DNA of 64,000 bases from Hydrangea macrophylla (taxonomy: Eukaryota > Streptophyta > Magnoliopsida > Cornales > Hydrangeaceae): NCBI GenBank assembly GCA_033977485.1, contig CM066995.1:50157162-50221161 (forward strand), given 5' to 3'. This document shows positions 11,341 through 23,791 of this stretch, piece after piece. Every line of letters starts with the position of its first letter. The stretch's first letter is position 1. Under the pieces are notes generated by a model. That model saw only the letters and a list, made by a program, of their open reading frames with translations. It was not told the DNA's origin and made no database searches. Both the position numbers and the translations under genes were made by a program.

Positions 11341-13055
11341 TATCTAGTGCTTCAATCCTTAATTTAATTCCTTTTTTAGAAAAGGATTCTTTGATTGTTA
11401 AGATCATCTAGTTTTGATCTTGTTTCAATCCGATTAGTTTAGAACTAATTAGATTAGTTAGAAAACTTTTTATGCATTTAAAATACACAATCTGGTATTT
11501 TCACGATCTGATATGGAAAATGACTCTTTGGTATAGTCCAATCGATTGCCTCCTTTTGGGAATCGATTGGTTTAGCCTGCAATTGATTGGCTTTGCTTGA
11601 TTGGCTTTATCAGCAATCGATTGCCTTTGGACAGAATGTGATTTTAGTTTTAAAATTATTTTTTTAAAAAATTGAATACTAGTATGTTAAGTAGTATGGA
11701 ATATTTATAAATTAAATTATTTTGAAAAATGTGTTTTGAAGTATTTTATTTTAAATATTTTAGATGTTTAGGTTTTGAAAGCCTAATCTTGTGCACCAAT
11801 AGAGTTTTCTAAAGAATCCTAGATATTGTTGGACAGTATGTTTTGTTTCATCATGGAAAGCAATACATAAATTTAATTTATGTATGCTTGGAACTTCATA
11901 ATTCTTAAAATATACATATTTGTGATTATTGTAGATACTTTCTATAATGGTTTCCTTAGTTGTTTATGTAATTTATTTTTCCTAGATACTTTCTATAACT
12001 CTTCGAAGATAGGATTGTTGTAAATTAGTTTAATTGGAAGATCCAGAAGTCCTAGCCACAAGATAGAGCCATATAGCTTGGAACCATGAAGATGGAGCCT
12101 TGAAGCTTGAAGCCTTGAGATGGACTATGGAGATAGTGCCATGAGAGAGATGTGCTTGTTTTTATTCATGCATGATTATTTCTTTAATTTTGTAATGATT
12201 GCTTATGCATGTTTATGTATATGTCAATATATATTGTTTGTGAATGCATTGGAAAAAACCATTAGTTTAGTCAAAATTATTTTTCTTTAATTGATAAATG
12301 GATTATTGTTCCAAATTTATCATGGCTAACGAAAAAGTGATTTTGACACATTAATAAATATTAGATATTTATGGGCAATGAATAAACAATGGTTTTATTT
12401 TTCAAGATTAAAAATTTCTATTAATTTATTGTAAGTATGAGAGATCCTCTGTGTTACCCAGCCATGGGTGATCATTCCATATGGAGGGTATTTCTTATTG
12501 ATTACTAAATATGAGCTTTTTATTAAAATCTAGTGGGAGAGGGACTTATTTTTATAACTCCCACGGTATTCCATAAAACAATTTATTATAAGGTGGATAG
12601 TATATTCTGTGTCACCCAGCCACGTGTGATCATTTCATATAGAGGATAGACTATTCATTAGTTACTAGATATGAACTTCCTTTGGATGGAATCAATGAGA
12701 CGTGTTAGAGGGTGACCACTACACTGAGGCACTACTTGAGGCAGTTGTCATTGAATTCTAGTTAATGGTGAACACTAGCTAAGCTATGGATAAGGGACTT
12801 AACATGGAGTAGTATACATAAACTTAGAGATCAAAAGTTCAGAAGTCATGAGTTGTTTTCTAAGAGTTGCACAATACTCATGATGGGTTTCCCAATCAGG
12901 CTATGAAGTTATGATCGCCACATAGAGATTTAATTTCATAGGCAGTTGTCATTGAATTCCAATGTATCATATACATTGTCATATTTATGCTTTCCCTATT
13001 GTGATTCTATTATATTGTTTTACATTTCAAATTCATTATGTCTAGCACACTTGCT
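11341..13055. other. Probable copia leader or LTR remains, no gene
   Basis: AT-rich, without ORFs. Three to four CAATCGATTG-like sites at 11539-11632 suggest LTR promoter sequence. A diverged ~160 bp repeat (GTGTTACCCAGCC near 12452, GTGTCACCCAGCC near 12610) and a repeated GGCAGTTGTCATTGAATTC (about 12738 and 12943) lie before the copia gag remnant. Boundaries could not be set. Confidence 0.4.
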
Positions 13056-13059
13056 ATAA

Positions 13060-15500
13060 CCATGATCCAAAATACGACAAATGGAAATAACTACGTTGAA
13101 TGAAAACTGGAACTCGATGAATTATTAAATACTAATGTATGTAAATACATTCTTACCATTCCTTATCCACCTATTCCAAGCTGTAACACCTCAACATATC
13201 TTGCGGATCAATATTGGCAGATGATAAAAGTGATGGTATGGCTCACTCTAGCATCTTAGACTCTTTGTCTGATGTGTTGAAGCAGCAACATCAACCTTTT
13301 CGCACTGCCCGTGCTATAATATTGAACCTTGAGGAGATGTTTTGGGAACTGAGCTAAACTGCAAGACTTAGAGCCTTGGAGTTAGTCATGGACACCAGAA
13401 TGTTGGAAAAACTTCAATAAGAGAGCATGTTTTTAAATTGATTACTTATTTCAAAGTACTAGAAGTTCTAGGTTCCGACATTGATGGTGAGACTCAAGTT
13501 GACATAATCTTGCATTCATTGGCTTCATCATTCACTCTATTTAAAAGGGTTTTTAAAATGAGTAAAATAGTTTTTTAACAAGTGAATTGATGAGCTCTCT
13601 TGAGCCAATGAAGGATATAGTCAAAGAGGAGTCAAATGTTTAGAATCGAATCTTTAGAACATTGGAATGACTTCATCTTTTGGAACTAAGCCGAGGGAAC
13701 AAGTTTAGAGAAGAAGAAGAAGCAAGGCTCAAGATAGGTGAGCCTAACCCAACTACTAGGAAGAAGACAAGACTTGGAAAGGGAAAGGTTGGTGTTGTGC
13801 CAAAAGGAAAGTGTTTCCATTGTGGTGTGAGAGGGCATTGGAAAAGGAACTGTGTGAAATACTTGACTGCCAAAAAGCAAGGTTTGATCCAATCACTAGT
13901 TTCTGAAGTAAGTTGAAAATCTGATACTTCAACCACTTGGAGCATTGATTCTAAATTTTCTGATTATATCTGTAATTATTGCAGGGGATTGGAAAAATAA
14001 GAATATGTAGTGATTTTTAGATCTTGATTGCTTTTGGAATCTGATGCAAGGGTTGCTATTAGATATTGTAATAAAACTTATGGAGTTGTTAGATGAATCT
14101 CAGTTTTGAATTAATGAATAATAATTATTCTTTTGATTTTGGTACTGAAATTGTTGATTAAAATACAGTGTTTTTTTAACGTGATCGAATAACTTGTCAA
14201 GCAAGTATCTCACCTATTTACTCTTGGTTATCATATATTATCTAACGTAGTATTTAAATAACTCATTGGTATTTTACCACCTAAAAGACAGAACCTTCAA
14301 CTAATTCTATAAACCTTGATTTTAGAGGCTAGATCATATTAATCTAAATAGGATAAATATGGAGTAAAGGATTAGATCCTGAACTTTTTTGGTTGCTAAG
14401 ACCACTGCCTGTTTGTCAATCCTATTTAGAGGGTAAGATGATCATGCGACTTTCCTTTTGAAAGATCACACAACTAAAGGCTTATTCAAATTAAGGCATA
14501 CTACTCACGTATGTTGGCCAATAAACATTAGAGTTACAAAGTATTCTTAGCTACTCTAGATACTGATATAGATTTACCTATTGCACCTTCATCCTCAATC
14601 TTTTGAACAAATTCAAAAGGTTTGGAATGAGGAGATATTGATAAAAGAATATCATTGCCTTTTGAATATTTTATCAAAATGGTATCTGTCAAATGCGTTC
14701 ATTGTCTATATGAGATAAGAATGAGATTCTTTCTCGGTCGTCTACATCTAGTGTGCCTCCACGGGATGATGTAGCAGGTACAAGGAACTATTTTCTTTTA
14801 GAAATGACTGGATCATGAGATGAGTTATTTAGAATTACTACGGTTCCTTGAGATTTCTTGATGGGACCACAATGTATCCAAAGAAACAAAAGTTGGTTGA
14901 GAACCAACTTTTGCAATGGAAAGATAATATTAAGGATAAAGTTATTTATATCTCAAAGTGATCTATAAATAATCTAGAACTAAAATCTACTGCCTCTTCA
15001 TCTGTTCTTACATCGGTACCTCATTGTAGTGGGAGAATTCTCAGCATATCTGAAATCCACTTGTGCATTGAAGTTTTGTGATAAGGTAGCTCTGGTGTAT
15101 GATTTGCATAAGTCTATGGAATTAAGCAATCATCCAAAGATAAGGACATCTGTTTTGATAAGTTGGTCAAAATACTTTGGATTCGTCTAAAGTAGTGATG
15201 TAGCTTAAGTGGATGAAAGAATCCTTGCACAAAGGAAGTATGGTAGTGATTATGGTTCTTTATATTGATGACATCTTTATCATTGTGAAATGTTAAAGGA
15301 GCGCTATCAATGGTTAAGGTTATGTTTTTTTCAGTATACTTGATATTTGTGATATCGGTGAGCGAGCTATAATCTTTGGATTATGCTCATTCAAGATCGG
15401 AAAGTTAAGATAATAAGATTATCTCAAACTTCTATATCGCAAAATTATTGGCGAGATCCAACACAGAACATTTCGAGAAAGGCTAATCACATTTGAACAT
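13060..15500 (+). pseudogene. Degenerate Ty1/copia gag-pol
   Basis: The gag part at about 13075-13560 shows YADQYW-like text and the UBN2-type stretch LEVLGSDIDGETQVDIILHS. A CCHC zinc knuckle CFHCGVRGHWKRNC lies near 13813-13854. A protease-like relic follows near 13930. Far downstream, 15250-15400 gives SLYIDDIFII and DIGERAIIFGL, the copia RT catalytic YxDD box and the following DIGE motif. Stops and shifts are dense throughout and most of the integrase is unrecognisable. Gene order gag-PR-(INT)-RT supports Ty1/copia. It is an old, dead insertion. Confidence 0.7.
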
Positions 15501-15507
15501 AACCTAT

Positions 15508-16850
15508 TGTCACAACCCGGTCCCACAATAGTAGAACCGAAGCCCGTGGCACGCCACCAAGGCTAACCAATTCATTAATGTTCTCAAAAGATTTTAGTTT
15601 TAAGAACACACTCAGTGGAAGGATAATAAAACATTTGAAAACTTGCAGTCCAGTTGACTGATTCTCATGTCCAGTCGACTGATTCTAGTCCAATAGAAAC
15701 TTGGTTTTTAAAACATAATCTAGTCGACTAGGGCCTCAAATATTTAATCCACTAGTCCGATCTGGTCGACTGAAGTCCAGCCTGGATAAAATATCTGAAT
15801 TGAAACCACAATCCAGGGACCCAATCGACTGATCCTCTATGAAAAGATGCAGTGAGTTACTGAAAACGGGGCTCCAGTTGACTGTTTTCTCAACCAGTCG
15901 ACTGGTTTATGGTAGCAGCACACATTCTGCAAATTTTCAAGTTTAAAAGCTTTTAAAAGCACCCAAGGGTTAGACACACACACCAAACTCATTCTAAAGT
16001 GATCCCAACTAAATTAAAATATTGTTTAAACATAATTAGAAGAGATTACAATCTATTACAACATTATGAACTCGTTCCACAATTTCACGCTAATATAAGT
16101 TAAAACAACCAAATCTTTATTTCAACATTCCTACTGTCCTAAAACTACAAGATTAACATTCAGGTTTCCTTCTAAGTGAACTCCCAAACCTACATGCTCA
16201 CTTCTGCGATTCCTCGTCAGCATTAATACCTGTAATGGTTATTTGAACAACCACACATATTCGATTTATTTAAGCTAACGCTTAGTGAATAAAAGTACAT
16301 ATGCACATGAATGACAAGCATGCACGCATTCACATCTCTACATTTCATACTAGTCGCCAGAGACTCACGTACACATTCCATACTCCCAATCCGCGACTCC
16401 TCGCCATTAAGTCTGCGCGAAAGGGTAAGACCCACGATTCTTCTCTTCAATCGTGCGACCTTAATGCTTATATCGACTCCACAAAATGGCTTAGTGACCA
16501 CGTGCTCCTTCTGACCCAAATAAGCAACTCAGCATGCTCAAATACATATCACCATGCACTCAGTAATTAAAATATTTCACCATGCTATTGGGCCTACTTA
16601 TCAATATAATCGCCCAATATGAATTACACATTATATCTCTATGAAATAACACATGCTATTCAAACATAACATGAATACACGCTAAGCAATTATTCCATAA
16701 TACAAAGTTGAATCACTCACCTCCGATTTACGCTCATATATTTCAAACCAACGAAAACCCGTACACAAAGAACGTGCGGAAAACTGTCTAGTACAATTCT
16801 TATGGATTCAACTTCCAAATATCAATTTTTTATAGAAAATCTAGAAAATA
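15508..16850 (-). repeat. Minus-strand LTR of a gypsy (Tekay/Del-like) element, probably solo
   Basis: The plus strand starts TGTCACAACCCGGTCC, the reverse complement of a typical Tekay LTR end (the element at 43157 ends GGGGCGTGACA). Minus-strand text near 16270 (CACTAAGCGTTAGCTTAAA) resembles the corresponding part of such LTRs. It holds an array of CCAGTCGACTGG-like palindromes at 15650-15912. The inner border near 16850 is uncertain and no TSD was found. No ORF is believable; the ones at 16223-16570 lie on both strands over the same bases. Confidence 0.5.
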
Positions 16851-17184
16851 ACTTTTCGGAAATGAATATGACTGCTTTGATTTACCAATCAGTGAGGTCT
16901 ATAAAAGATCAACACCTGGGTATCTTGGGTATGTCATGTTCATAGGGTTATGAACAAATATTGTCAAGATAGAATCTACCCTCAGATATAGAGTAAACAT
17001 TCCCTTGAGAATGTCACCAAGTTGATTGTTGAGAACTACAGTCCTGTTGATAAGAGTTATCAACATGTTTGGTAATCATGAGGGGTGAATGGGAAACAAG
17101 GATACAGGAAGTAATCATAATTCAAGTTGATAGTAATAGTTATCCAACTACCTGAATATGATTATGAGTGCTGACAGTAGAGGG

Positions 17185-19188
17185 TGATACACCCAAATTG
17201 GCTCTATCCTATCACCGAGCGGTTCAAATCAGCAGCCAGTCCATGTCCCGGTCAAATCATGCATAACTCCTCGGACAATCATCAGCCCGAGCGGTGTAGT
17301 CTACCTGAAACTAATCATCTCGAGCGGTTAATCCATGACCCGGCCAACAGGTCGGGAAAACTGTACGGGCACATCCCACCGCGGGAACAGATCATCCGGG
17401 CCCACAAGCATGATCCCGAGCATTACGGGCAGTTTCCTACTCAAGCTAGAAGACTAATGGAAAGTGCAAACTATTTCTTAATCCAATTAGGAAACCCCAC
17501 AATTAATGCTAATCTATATCAATTGGATTATATTTCCTTATCCATGTAGGAGTAGGTCTCTTGCATCTATAAAAGAGACCTCTCACCCCCCCCCCCATTG
17601 AAGGGGCTGACTTCTCAGTCTACACAGCACCTCTGTAGTATTCATCAACATGCTCAGCCGGCCTACGGTAGTTCCAGACTTGTTGGTTCACCACAGGTCC
17701 CCCGGCTCTTTAACAGTATAGTGAACGTGCTCAGACAGACCCGTGGACGTAGGTACCTTCATTAACAGGGCCGAACCACATACAAAAAAAACCAGTCTCT
17801 CACACACTCTCTCTCTCTCTCCTTAAACTGCTCTACTTTACTTGATCTTGTCAAAATCAAGATATAAAAGTATACTTTACTTTTCTAAAGATTTGCAATG
17901 TGGAAGTAAAGGTCGAACCCACAGAGATTGATTAACTACCGCACTTTAATTTTAAAACCTAAAGTTAGCTAATTTAAGAAAAATAGATTTTGATTTGACT
18001 TTAATTAAACTAAGAACAATAGAAGTAAATCTAAATTATGAAAGCAATTAAATAGTTGTTTTTATAATGAGTTTAAGGAACCTAGGATTGCAAATCCACC
18101 ACTAGCTTCATAATAAGGGTATTTATGAATTGCTTTAGCTTATTAAGTTGGATGATAATGGGGAATTGTAGCTACAAGTCCAATTCCTCCGTCAAGAAAA
18201 TAACTATGGTTCAAGCACCAACATAATCCATCTTCGGGTAGCACGAATTATGCCACACTAAACTAGGGTTGTGGTATAATCTGTCTAATCTAGGCATGGA
18301 CTATTCGAATACTTGATAGCACAATTCAATTTAAGCACCATTACATGTAAATAATCTAAACAAGCACAGCAAGCATAGATCATTGAGCACACTACCATCA
18401 AAATAGATCTAAGACAAGAGTAAACTTTGAAAGTAACGATTTAATCAATAAAAGCACGATTTATTTATAAAAATCCTCGAAACATGTAACTGTCATCTAT
18501 ACATAATAAAACTAAAATAAAAACACAAAGTACACCCTATCACTTGGCTAGGGTTTCATTGAAACCCTAGATCTAGAGTTTAGTTGTCCATAAAATTGAT
18601 GAACAGCAAGAGGTTGATGGAGGAGGCCATGGGAACCCTTGGTCTTCTTCTTCTTCTCCTTGCTTTCCTCTCTTCATTGGCTGAAAGTGTGGTTGTATAT
18701 TGTGTGTATAACAATTGCCAACCCTTTAATTGAAGTAAAATAGGGTATATATAGATTTTACAAGAAGTTTTGGAAGCTTTCCTAACCCGAAACGTACTAA
18801 AACTGCTTTATTTTGCAATCTGGACATAATTAGGCAATTTCGTTGGCATAGGAATCATTAGTAGAGTGAAATACACAAGTTCCATTTTTGCATAGGTCGC
18901 GCGAGCGGGCCGCGCGAGCGGGATATTGGGACCTCGCGCGAGCGATTTCCTGGGTTTCGCGCTAGCGAGCCGCGCGCGTGATGTGGATTTTCTTGCTTCT
19001 TTTGCTCTGCTTTTTCACCCCATTTAAATAGGTTTACTTGATTTCTTTCAAAACTTGTCAGAAAAATAGAAAACAAAGTAAAAATATACAAAAACAAGAT
19101 AAAAAGGTACTAACAAACATAAGTTAAGGCATCTAATTAGGATCTATTCTCTCCCGATCATTACTCTTACCAAATTTTGGCATCATCA
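17185..19188 (+). repeat. 5' LTR of copy A, split by a solo LTR
   Basis: The outer parts 17185-17842 and 19166-19188 match the 3' LTR 21704-22373. Net length is about 681 bp against 670 bp. A C-run is present near 17587. Confidence 0.9.
17843..19160 (+). mobile_element. 1,318 bp solo LTR nested in the 5' LTR of copy A
   Basis: The insertion begins TGATCTTGTC, ends CTCCCGATCA (TG...CA), and is flanked by TTACT at 17838-17842 and 19161-19165. The uninterrupted 3' LTR of copy A has one TTACT at this place, which proves the junctions. There is no primer site, polypurine tract or ORF inside, so it is a solo LTR. It carries a GC-rich motif array, CGCGCGAGCG and CGCTAGCG, at 18898-18980. Orientation is arbitrary. 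Confidence 0.85.
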
Positions 19189-19208
19189 GTTTGGCGCCAT
19201 CTGTGGGA
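19189..19208 (+). promoter_or_regulatory. Primer binding site of copy A
   Basis: TTTGGCGCCATCTGTGGG sits 1-2 bases after the 5' LTR end. This sequence type follows 5' LTRs of many plant Tat-like elements (tRNA primer probably Arg; not verified). Copy B has the reverse complement at about 57511-57531. Confidence 0.75.
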
Positions 19209-19746
19209 AACGACAAGTCTTCTCATCAACAAATCTCTTGACTGATCATCATGCCACCGAAGAAGGGTAAGAAGGCGATCAGTAGTCCGGCCGGGATGTT
19301 CCTTCGGCCACGGCACCGGCTGCGACAGTCATAACATCTGGGCAGATCACCGTGACCCACACATAACTCCTGGAGGGACAGCGCCAAATCCAGCAACAGA
19401 TCAAAGCCCTGCTAGCCCAGCAAAGCAGTCCTCCAGGGGCTGGGAAACGACCCAGGAACGTTGTGTACGGTCGGGAACCGATCTTGACCAGACAACATGC
19501 CTGAGCCAACCCGTCCCGTGTTGAGGATGCCAGAGACATCAACAGTGGGCGTGCTGCCGAAAAGAAAGGCAGGAGCACATGGCCTGGGAATCAGTCCAGG
19601 GTCACTTGGTCAAGAGCCGAGTTGTCCCTAGGTGAACGGTTACCTGGAGCCATAGTCGAGCCCGATCCCAGAGGACAGCACACCATCATGAAGAAGAAGC
19701 CTCTTCCACTGACCCGACCAACCCCTCAGATACCGGTCGGGAGGGA

Positions 19747-20580
19747 GTGAAAGCCCGAATCAAGGACTTGCATAAGCAGATTGACGGAGTGGCCAAAAAG
19801 CTTGGTCAAAACCGCACTCGGAATCAAGCCAATACTGAGACAGAGTCAGCGTTCTCCATCCAGATCATGAGGTTTTCCATCCCATGCAAATTCGAGCAGC
19901 CTCGCCTAGATCCCTATAACGGCTCAGGAAACCCGGTCGACCACGTCCGAACCTATAAGGCTCAGATGGCCCTAGCCACCAACTCCGATGAACTACACTG
20001 CCTAGCCTTCCCCAGCACTTTGAAAGGCCCAGCCGTGTAGTGGTTCTACTCCTTGGAGACCCGATCGGTCCACAGTTTCAAACAACTCAGCAAGCAGTTC
20101 ATCAACCAGTTCGCCGGTATGCATGAACGGCCAAAGCCTCACATACATCTACTGACAGTCATACAAAGGGATAATGAGACCCTCAAGGAGTTCACCGACC
20201 AGTTTATTCAAGAGAAGCTCGGCATCTATGATCTTGATGAAACCGCCGCTATCATAGCCTTCTGCTCAGGAGTTCAACACACCAAGTGCGCCATATCGTT
20301 TCACAGAAATCGACCGGTAACCTTGGTTGAACTCGCAGAGAGGGTTGGAAAATACATTGACACAGAAGAATTTCTAAAGATCAAAGGCCCCGGGCAAGAA
20401 AGCAACGAGTCTTCCAGAAGTAAGCGAAAGCGAGATCAGCCCGGGAGTTCTGACAGTTCTTTCAGTTCACAGTGGTCTGAGTCCGGTAGCCCTGACCCGA
20501 CCTCCAGTTCACATCGGTTAGGATCAAGTAGTTCCAACTTTGTCTCCAGCACAGAGAAATCAAGAGCCCGGAGATCCTGA
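19747..20580 (+). pseudogene. gag: Tat-type gag of copy A, one nonsense codon
   Basis: One open frame of about 277 codons is broken only by TAG at 20038-20040 (read as CAG in copy B, giving AAQWF). The gag signature is clear: FSIPCKFEQPRLDPYNGSG, VDHVRTYKAQMA, LHCLAFPSTLKG, then WF..L and SFKQLSKQFINQFAG in the retrotransposon-gag domain (roughly codons 40-170). A Ser-rich, basic tail SSRSKRKRDQP ends the protein. No CCHC zinc knuckle is seen. The N-terminal part between the primer site and 19747 is damaged, so the true start is unknown. The protein would form the capsid. Confidence 0.8.
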
Positions 20581-20674
20581 TCCGACCCCCTGTCTCCATC
20601 GGTCTGGATGAGCCCGACTATAGTGGTACTTGCTGGCTCACCACATGAGGATCCACCGATTATCAGAGAGCTCT

Positions 20675-20850
20675 TCCAAAGACCTCGGGCCTAACTCCGA
20701 GGCATCTAAAGACCTTGGGCCTAACCCTGAGGCATACAAAAGACCTCGGGCTCCGAACCCAGGCACAAAAGACCTCGGGCTCCGAACCTAGGCACAAAAG
20801 ACCTCGGGCTCCAAACCCAGGCACCAAAGACCTCAGGGTCACGCCCGAGG
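20675..20850 (+). repeat. ~30 bp tandem repeat in copy A
   Basis: About six units of AAAGACCTCGGGCTCCGAAC followed by CCAGGCAC. Related AAAGACTCCGAA and AAAGACCCTAAA phrases continue to 21560. ORFs on both strands here are repeat translations. Confidence 0.75.
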
Positions 20851-21703
20851 CACCGGCTTGGCTTAGGTCCAACCTACAATGGGGGCAAACCCCCTAGGTG
20901 GCTGATGATGGCAAGCTTTAAAAGACCCTGCAACCACCATGTTCCAGGTCGGCTACCTACAGTTATAGCCTCTGTAAGACCCTCATCTTAGTGAAAGCTT
21001 GGGGGGCAAGACGGCGTAGTGAACTAAATAGGTAATCACACCAGGTATCTACAGGCCTCGCAGATAACCAAGTATAATCTTGGACAACCCGAGCACCTAT
21101 AGTACTTAGAGGCATTAACTCCACTTAGGTCCAAACCGATGATAGAGGTGACTAAAATCTCTTAGGTTGGCCGACGATAGAGGAGCAAAAAGACCCTAAA
21201 GCAACGTGATTTAGGTTGGCTCCACCAACATGGTCAAACTCTTCTCCCGACGGTCTTGACGAAGGCTGACTGGGCAGAAGATAACCATCCTGGGGGGTTA
21301 ACATAAAAGGACCCTAAATCAATACGCTTTAGGTTGGCTTTTCCAACATGGTAAAACTCTTCTACCCACAACCTTGATAAAGGTTCATGGGCAGAAGATA
21401 ACCATCCTGGAGGCTAACTCAAGCAAAAAGACTCCGAAGTAGGCCGAGTCTTAACTCTCGATCACTTCCCGAGCATTCAAAGACTCCGAATTAGGCTGGG
21501 TCTCAACTCCCGGTCAGTTTTCGAGCACAAAAAGGTCCCGAGCTAGGCAGGGTCTCAACTCTTAGCCAGTTCCTGAGGACTCACGAAGCTCAGAAGCCCC
21601 GAGGCAGCTTCCCCAAGCACTCAGACAGTGGCAAGTAACATCAAACAGATTTCCAAACTTGCCCCGATATAGCATCTGGCCAACCTTGGAAATGGGGGGC
21701 AGG

Positions 21704-22373
21704 TGATACACCCAAAATTGGCTCTATCCTATGACTGAGCGGTTCAAATCAACAGCCAGTCCATGTCCCGGTCAAATCATGCACAATTCCTCGGTAAGCA
21801 TCAGCCCGAGCGGTCTAGTATACCCGAAACTAATCATCCAAAGTGGTTCATCCATGACTCGGCCAACAGGTCGAAAAAACCGTATGGGCACATCCCACAG
21901 CAGGAACAGATCATCTGGGCCCGCAGGCATGGTCCTGAGCATTACGGGCAATTTTCTACTCTAGCTAGAAGACTAATGGAAAGTGCAACCTATTTCCTAA
22001 TCCAATTAGGAAACCCCCACAATTAATGCCAATCTATATCAATTGGATTATATTTCCTTATCCATGTAGGATTAGGTCTCTTGCATCTATAAAAGAGACC
22101 TCTCACCCCCCATTAATGGGGCCGACTTCTTAGTCTACACAGCACCTCTGTAGTATTCATCAACATGCTCGGCCGGCCTACGGTAGTTCCAGACTTGTTG
22201 GTTCACCAAAGGCCCCCGGCTCTTTTACAGTATAGTGAACGTGCTCAGACACACCCGTGGACATAGGTACCTTCATTAATAGGGCCGAACCACATACAAA
22301 AAAAACTAGTCTCTCACTCTCTCTCTCTCCTTAAACTGCTCTACTTTACTCTTACCAAATTTTGGCATCATCA
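21704..22373 (+). repeat. 3' LTR of copy A
   Basis: 670 bp, TGATACACCC to CATCATCA, directly followed by TSD GAGGG. Confidence 0.9.
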
Positions 22374-22599
22374 GAGGGACATTTGTACACCATACAAGTC
22401 TAGTTATCGCTTTGGATATGTTCTTTTGCGTTAGAGTTTAGTTATCGTTTTATAGTGGAGTAAACGATAACTGATCAATTGATTAGTTTCCTGATCAAAG
22501 AGTTTGATCATGGGAATTAACAACTAATCTGAGCCAACAATAAAGAGCCTAGGAGGTCCCACTCTTAGCTCCGCTTGGATGCTTAAAAAGGCACAAGAG

Positions 22600-22770
22600 G
22601 ATCTTGTCAAGACAGGTTTGATCGATTGAAAGAGTTTCAATCGATTGAAGTCAAGGCAAGTTCGATCGATCAAAAGCAGTTCAACCAATCGAAGGTTCGA
22701 ATGATCAAATCCACTTCGATCGGTCAAAGGCTTAAAGTCTGTTTTGGAAATCTATAAATAGGGCAACTGG
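22600..22770 (+). promoter_or_regulatory. LTR promoter of repeat copy 1: ATCGAT motifs and TATA box
   Basis: GATCGATTG, CAATCGATTG, CGATCGATC and related sites at about 22618-22723 are followed by CTATAAATAGGG (TATA at 22753-22760). The order of CG-centred dyads then TATA is the same as in the Tekay-like LTR at 43157. Confidence 0.5.
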
Positions 22771-23791
22771 ATACAGAGTTGAAAAATCATCATTTTTCTA
22801 TACGATAGCTGCAGTTTCTATTTTAGGTCTTCCTTAGCCTTCTTATCCTCCCCGTTAGAGTTCCCACCAACTCTAAACTTTCCGGAAGCATCCGTAGGAG
22901 TCATAAGGGTGAAGACAGCCTAGTAAAGGCTGCTGCACCATCAAGTAAGAAGAATAGTAGAATTGGGTTCAAGACCAGAGGTATAATATTTTTTCCTCTT
23001 TTGTATACGCATCTATAGAATTGATAAGTAGTAGATCCGGGCTACCAATAAAGTTTTTATAACTTAATCTTTTCACTGCGCGTTTGTATTAAATTTTAAA
23101 CCTATTTTTCTTACAGTACATTGACGGACCTGAGTAAAATCTATTGACACCTAAATGCTGTCACCGTCAATAGGAACTCAAACTTGTATAAAGATACATG
23201 TCCTTAATCCTGAGATAATTATGGACATAAGTTCTATGCTTGGTTGCTTTGACTTACCAATCAGTGAGGTCTTACAAGATCAACGTCTGGGTATCTTGGG
23301 TAATCAGGTATGCAACATTGGGAACATCTACTGTCAAGATGGAATTGTACCCTCTTCTATAAGAGTAAGTATTCCCTTAAGAATGTCACTAGGAGTGATT
23401 ACCGAGAGCTGGCCAGTCTTGTCAACAAAGTGTTTGTTGACATGTTTGGTAATCCAAGCATAGTAAATGACACTTGAGGAATATAAGATGTATTTATCTA
23501 TTGGATCGACAGTATCTTAAAACAAACATCCCGATGATAAATACGAATACTGCCTGGTAGAGAGATATCAATATTATATTATACAAGTCTAGTAATCGCT
23601 TATGTATGTGTGATTTTTTTCTTATGCACTAGAGTGCAATTATCATTAATTTTTATAGTGGTATTAATGATAATTGATTTAACTATTGATTTCTGAGTTA
23701 AAGAGTTTGACTAGATGGAATAATAATTAATCAAAGTCAGTAATTAAGAACCTAAGGGTCCCGCTCTTAGCTCATAAGGATGTTTGGATGT

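Larger units (their letters stand above)
17185..22373 (+). mobile_element. Gag-only non-autonomous Ty3/gypsy element, copy A
   Basis: LTRs at 17185-19188 (interrupted) and 21704-22373 begin TGATACACCC and end GCATCATCA. The target duplication GAGGG lies at 17180-17184 and 22374-22378. A primer site follows the 5' LTR and the purine-rich AATGGGGGGCAGG precedes the 3' LTR. The internal region encodes only gag: no protease, RT, RNase H or integrase motif is found in 20581-21703. Without the nested solo LTR it is about 3.9 kb. Copy B at 36975-58118 has the same plan at about 3.6 kb, so the gag-only structure is a family trait. Mobilisation must have depended on a Tat-type partner. Confidence 0.9.
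16868..23120 (+). repeat. LTR-like repeat copy 1, interrupted by the element at 17185-22373
   Basis: 16868-17184 plus 22379-22580 aligns by eye with 23238-23791, sharing TTTACCAATCAGTGAGGTCT, GGTATCTTGGGTA, CATGTTTGGTAATC, TACAAGTCTAG and CCCACTCTTAGCTC. The remainder continues to a TATA box (22753) and a likely LTR end near 23120 (CTTACAGTACA). It resembles a copia-type LTR; the family is not certain. Confidence 0.6.

Noticed and set aside
16223..16570. Three overlapping ORFs on both strands
   Set aside because: They sit in a probable minus-strand LTR, use the same bases on both strands and match no family.
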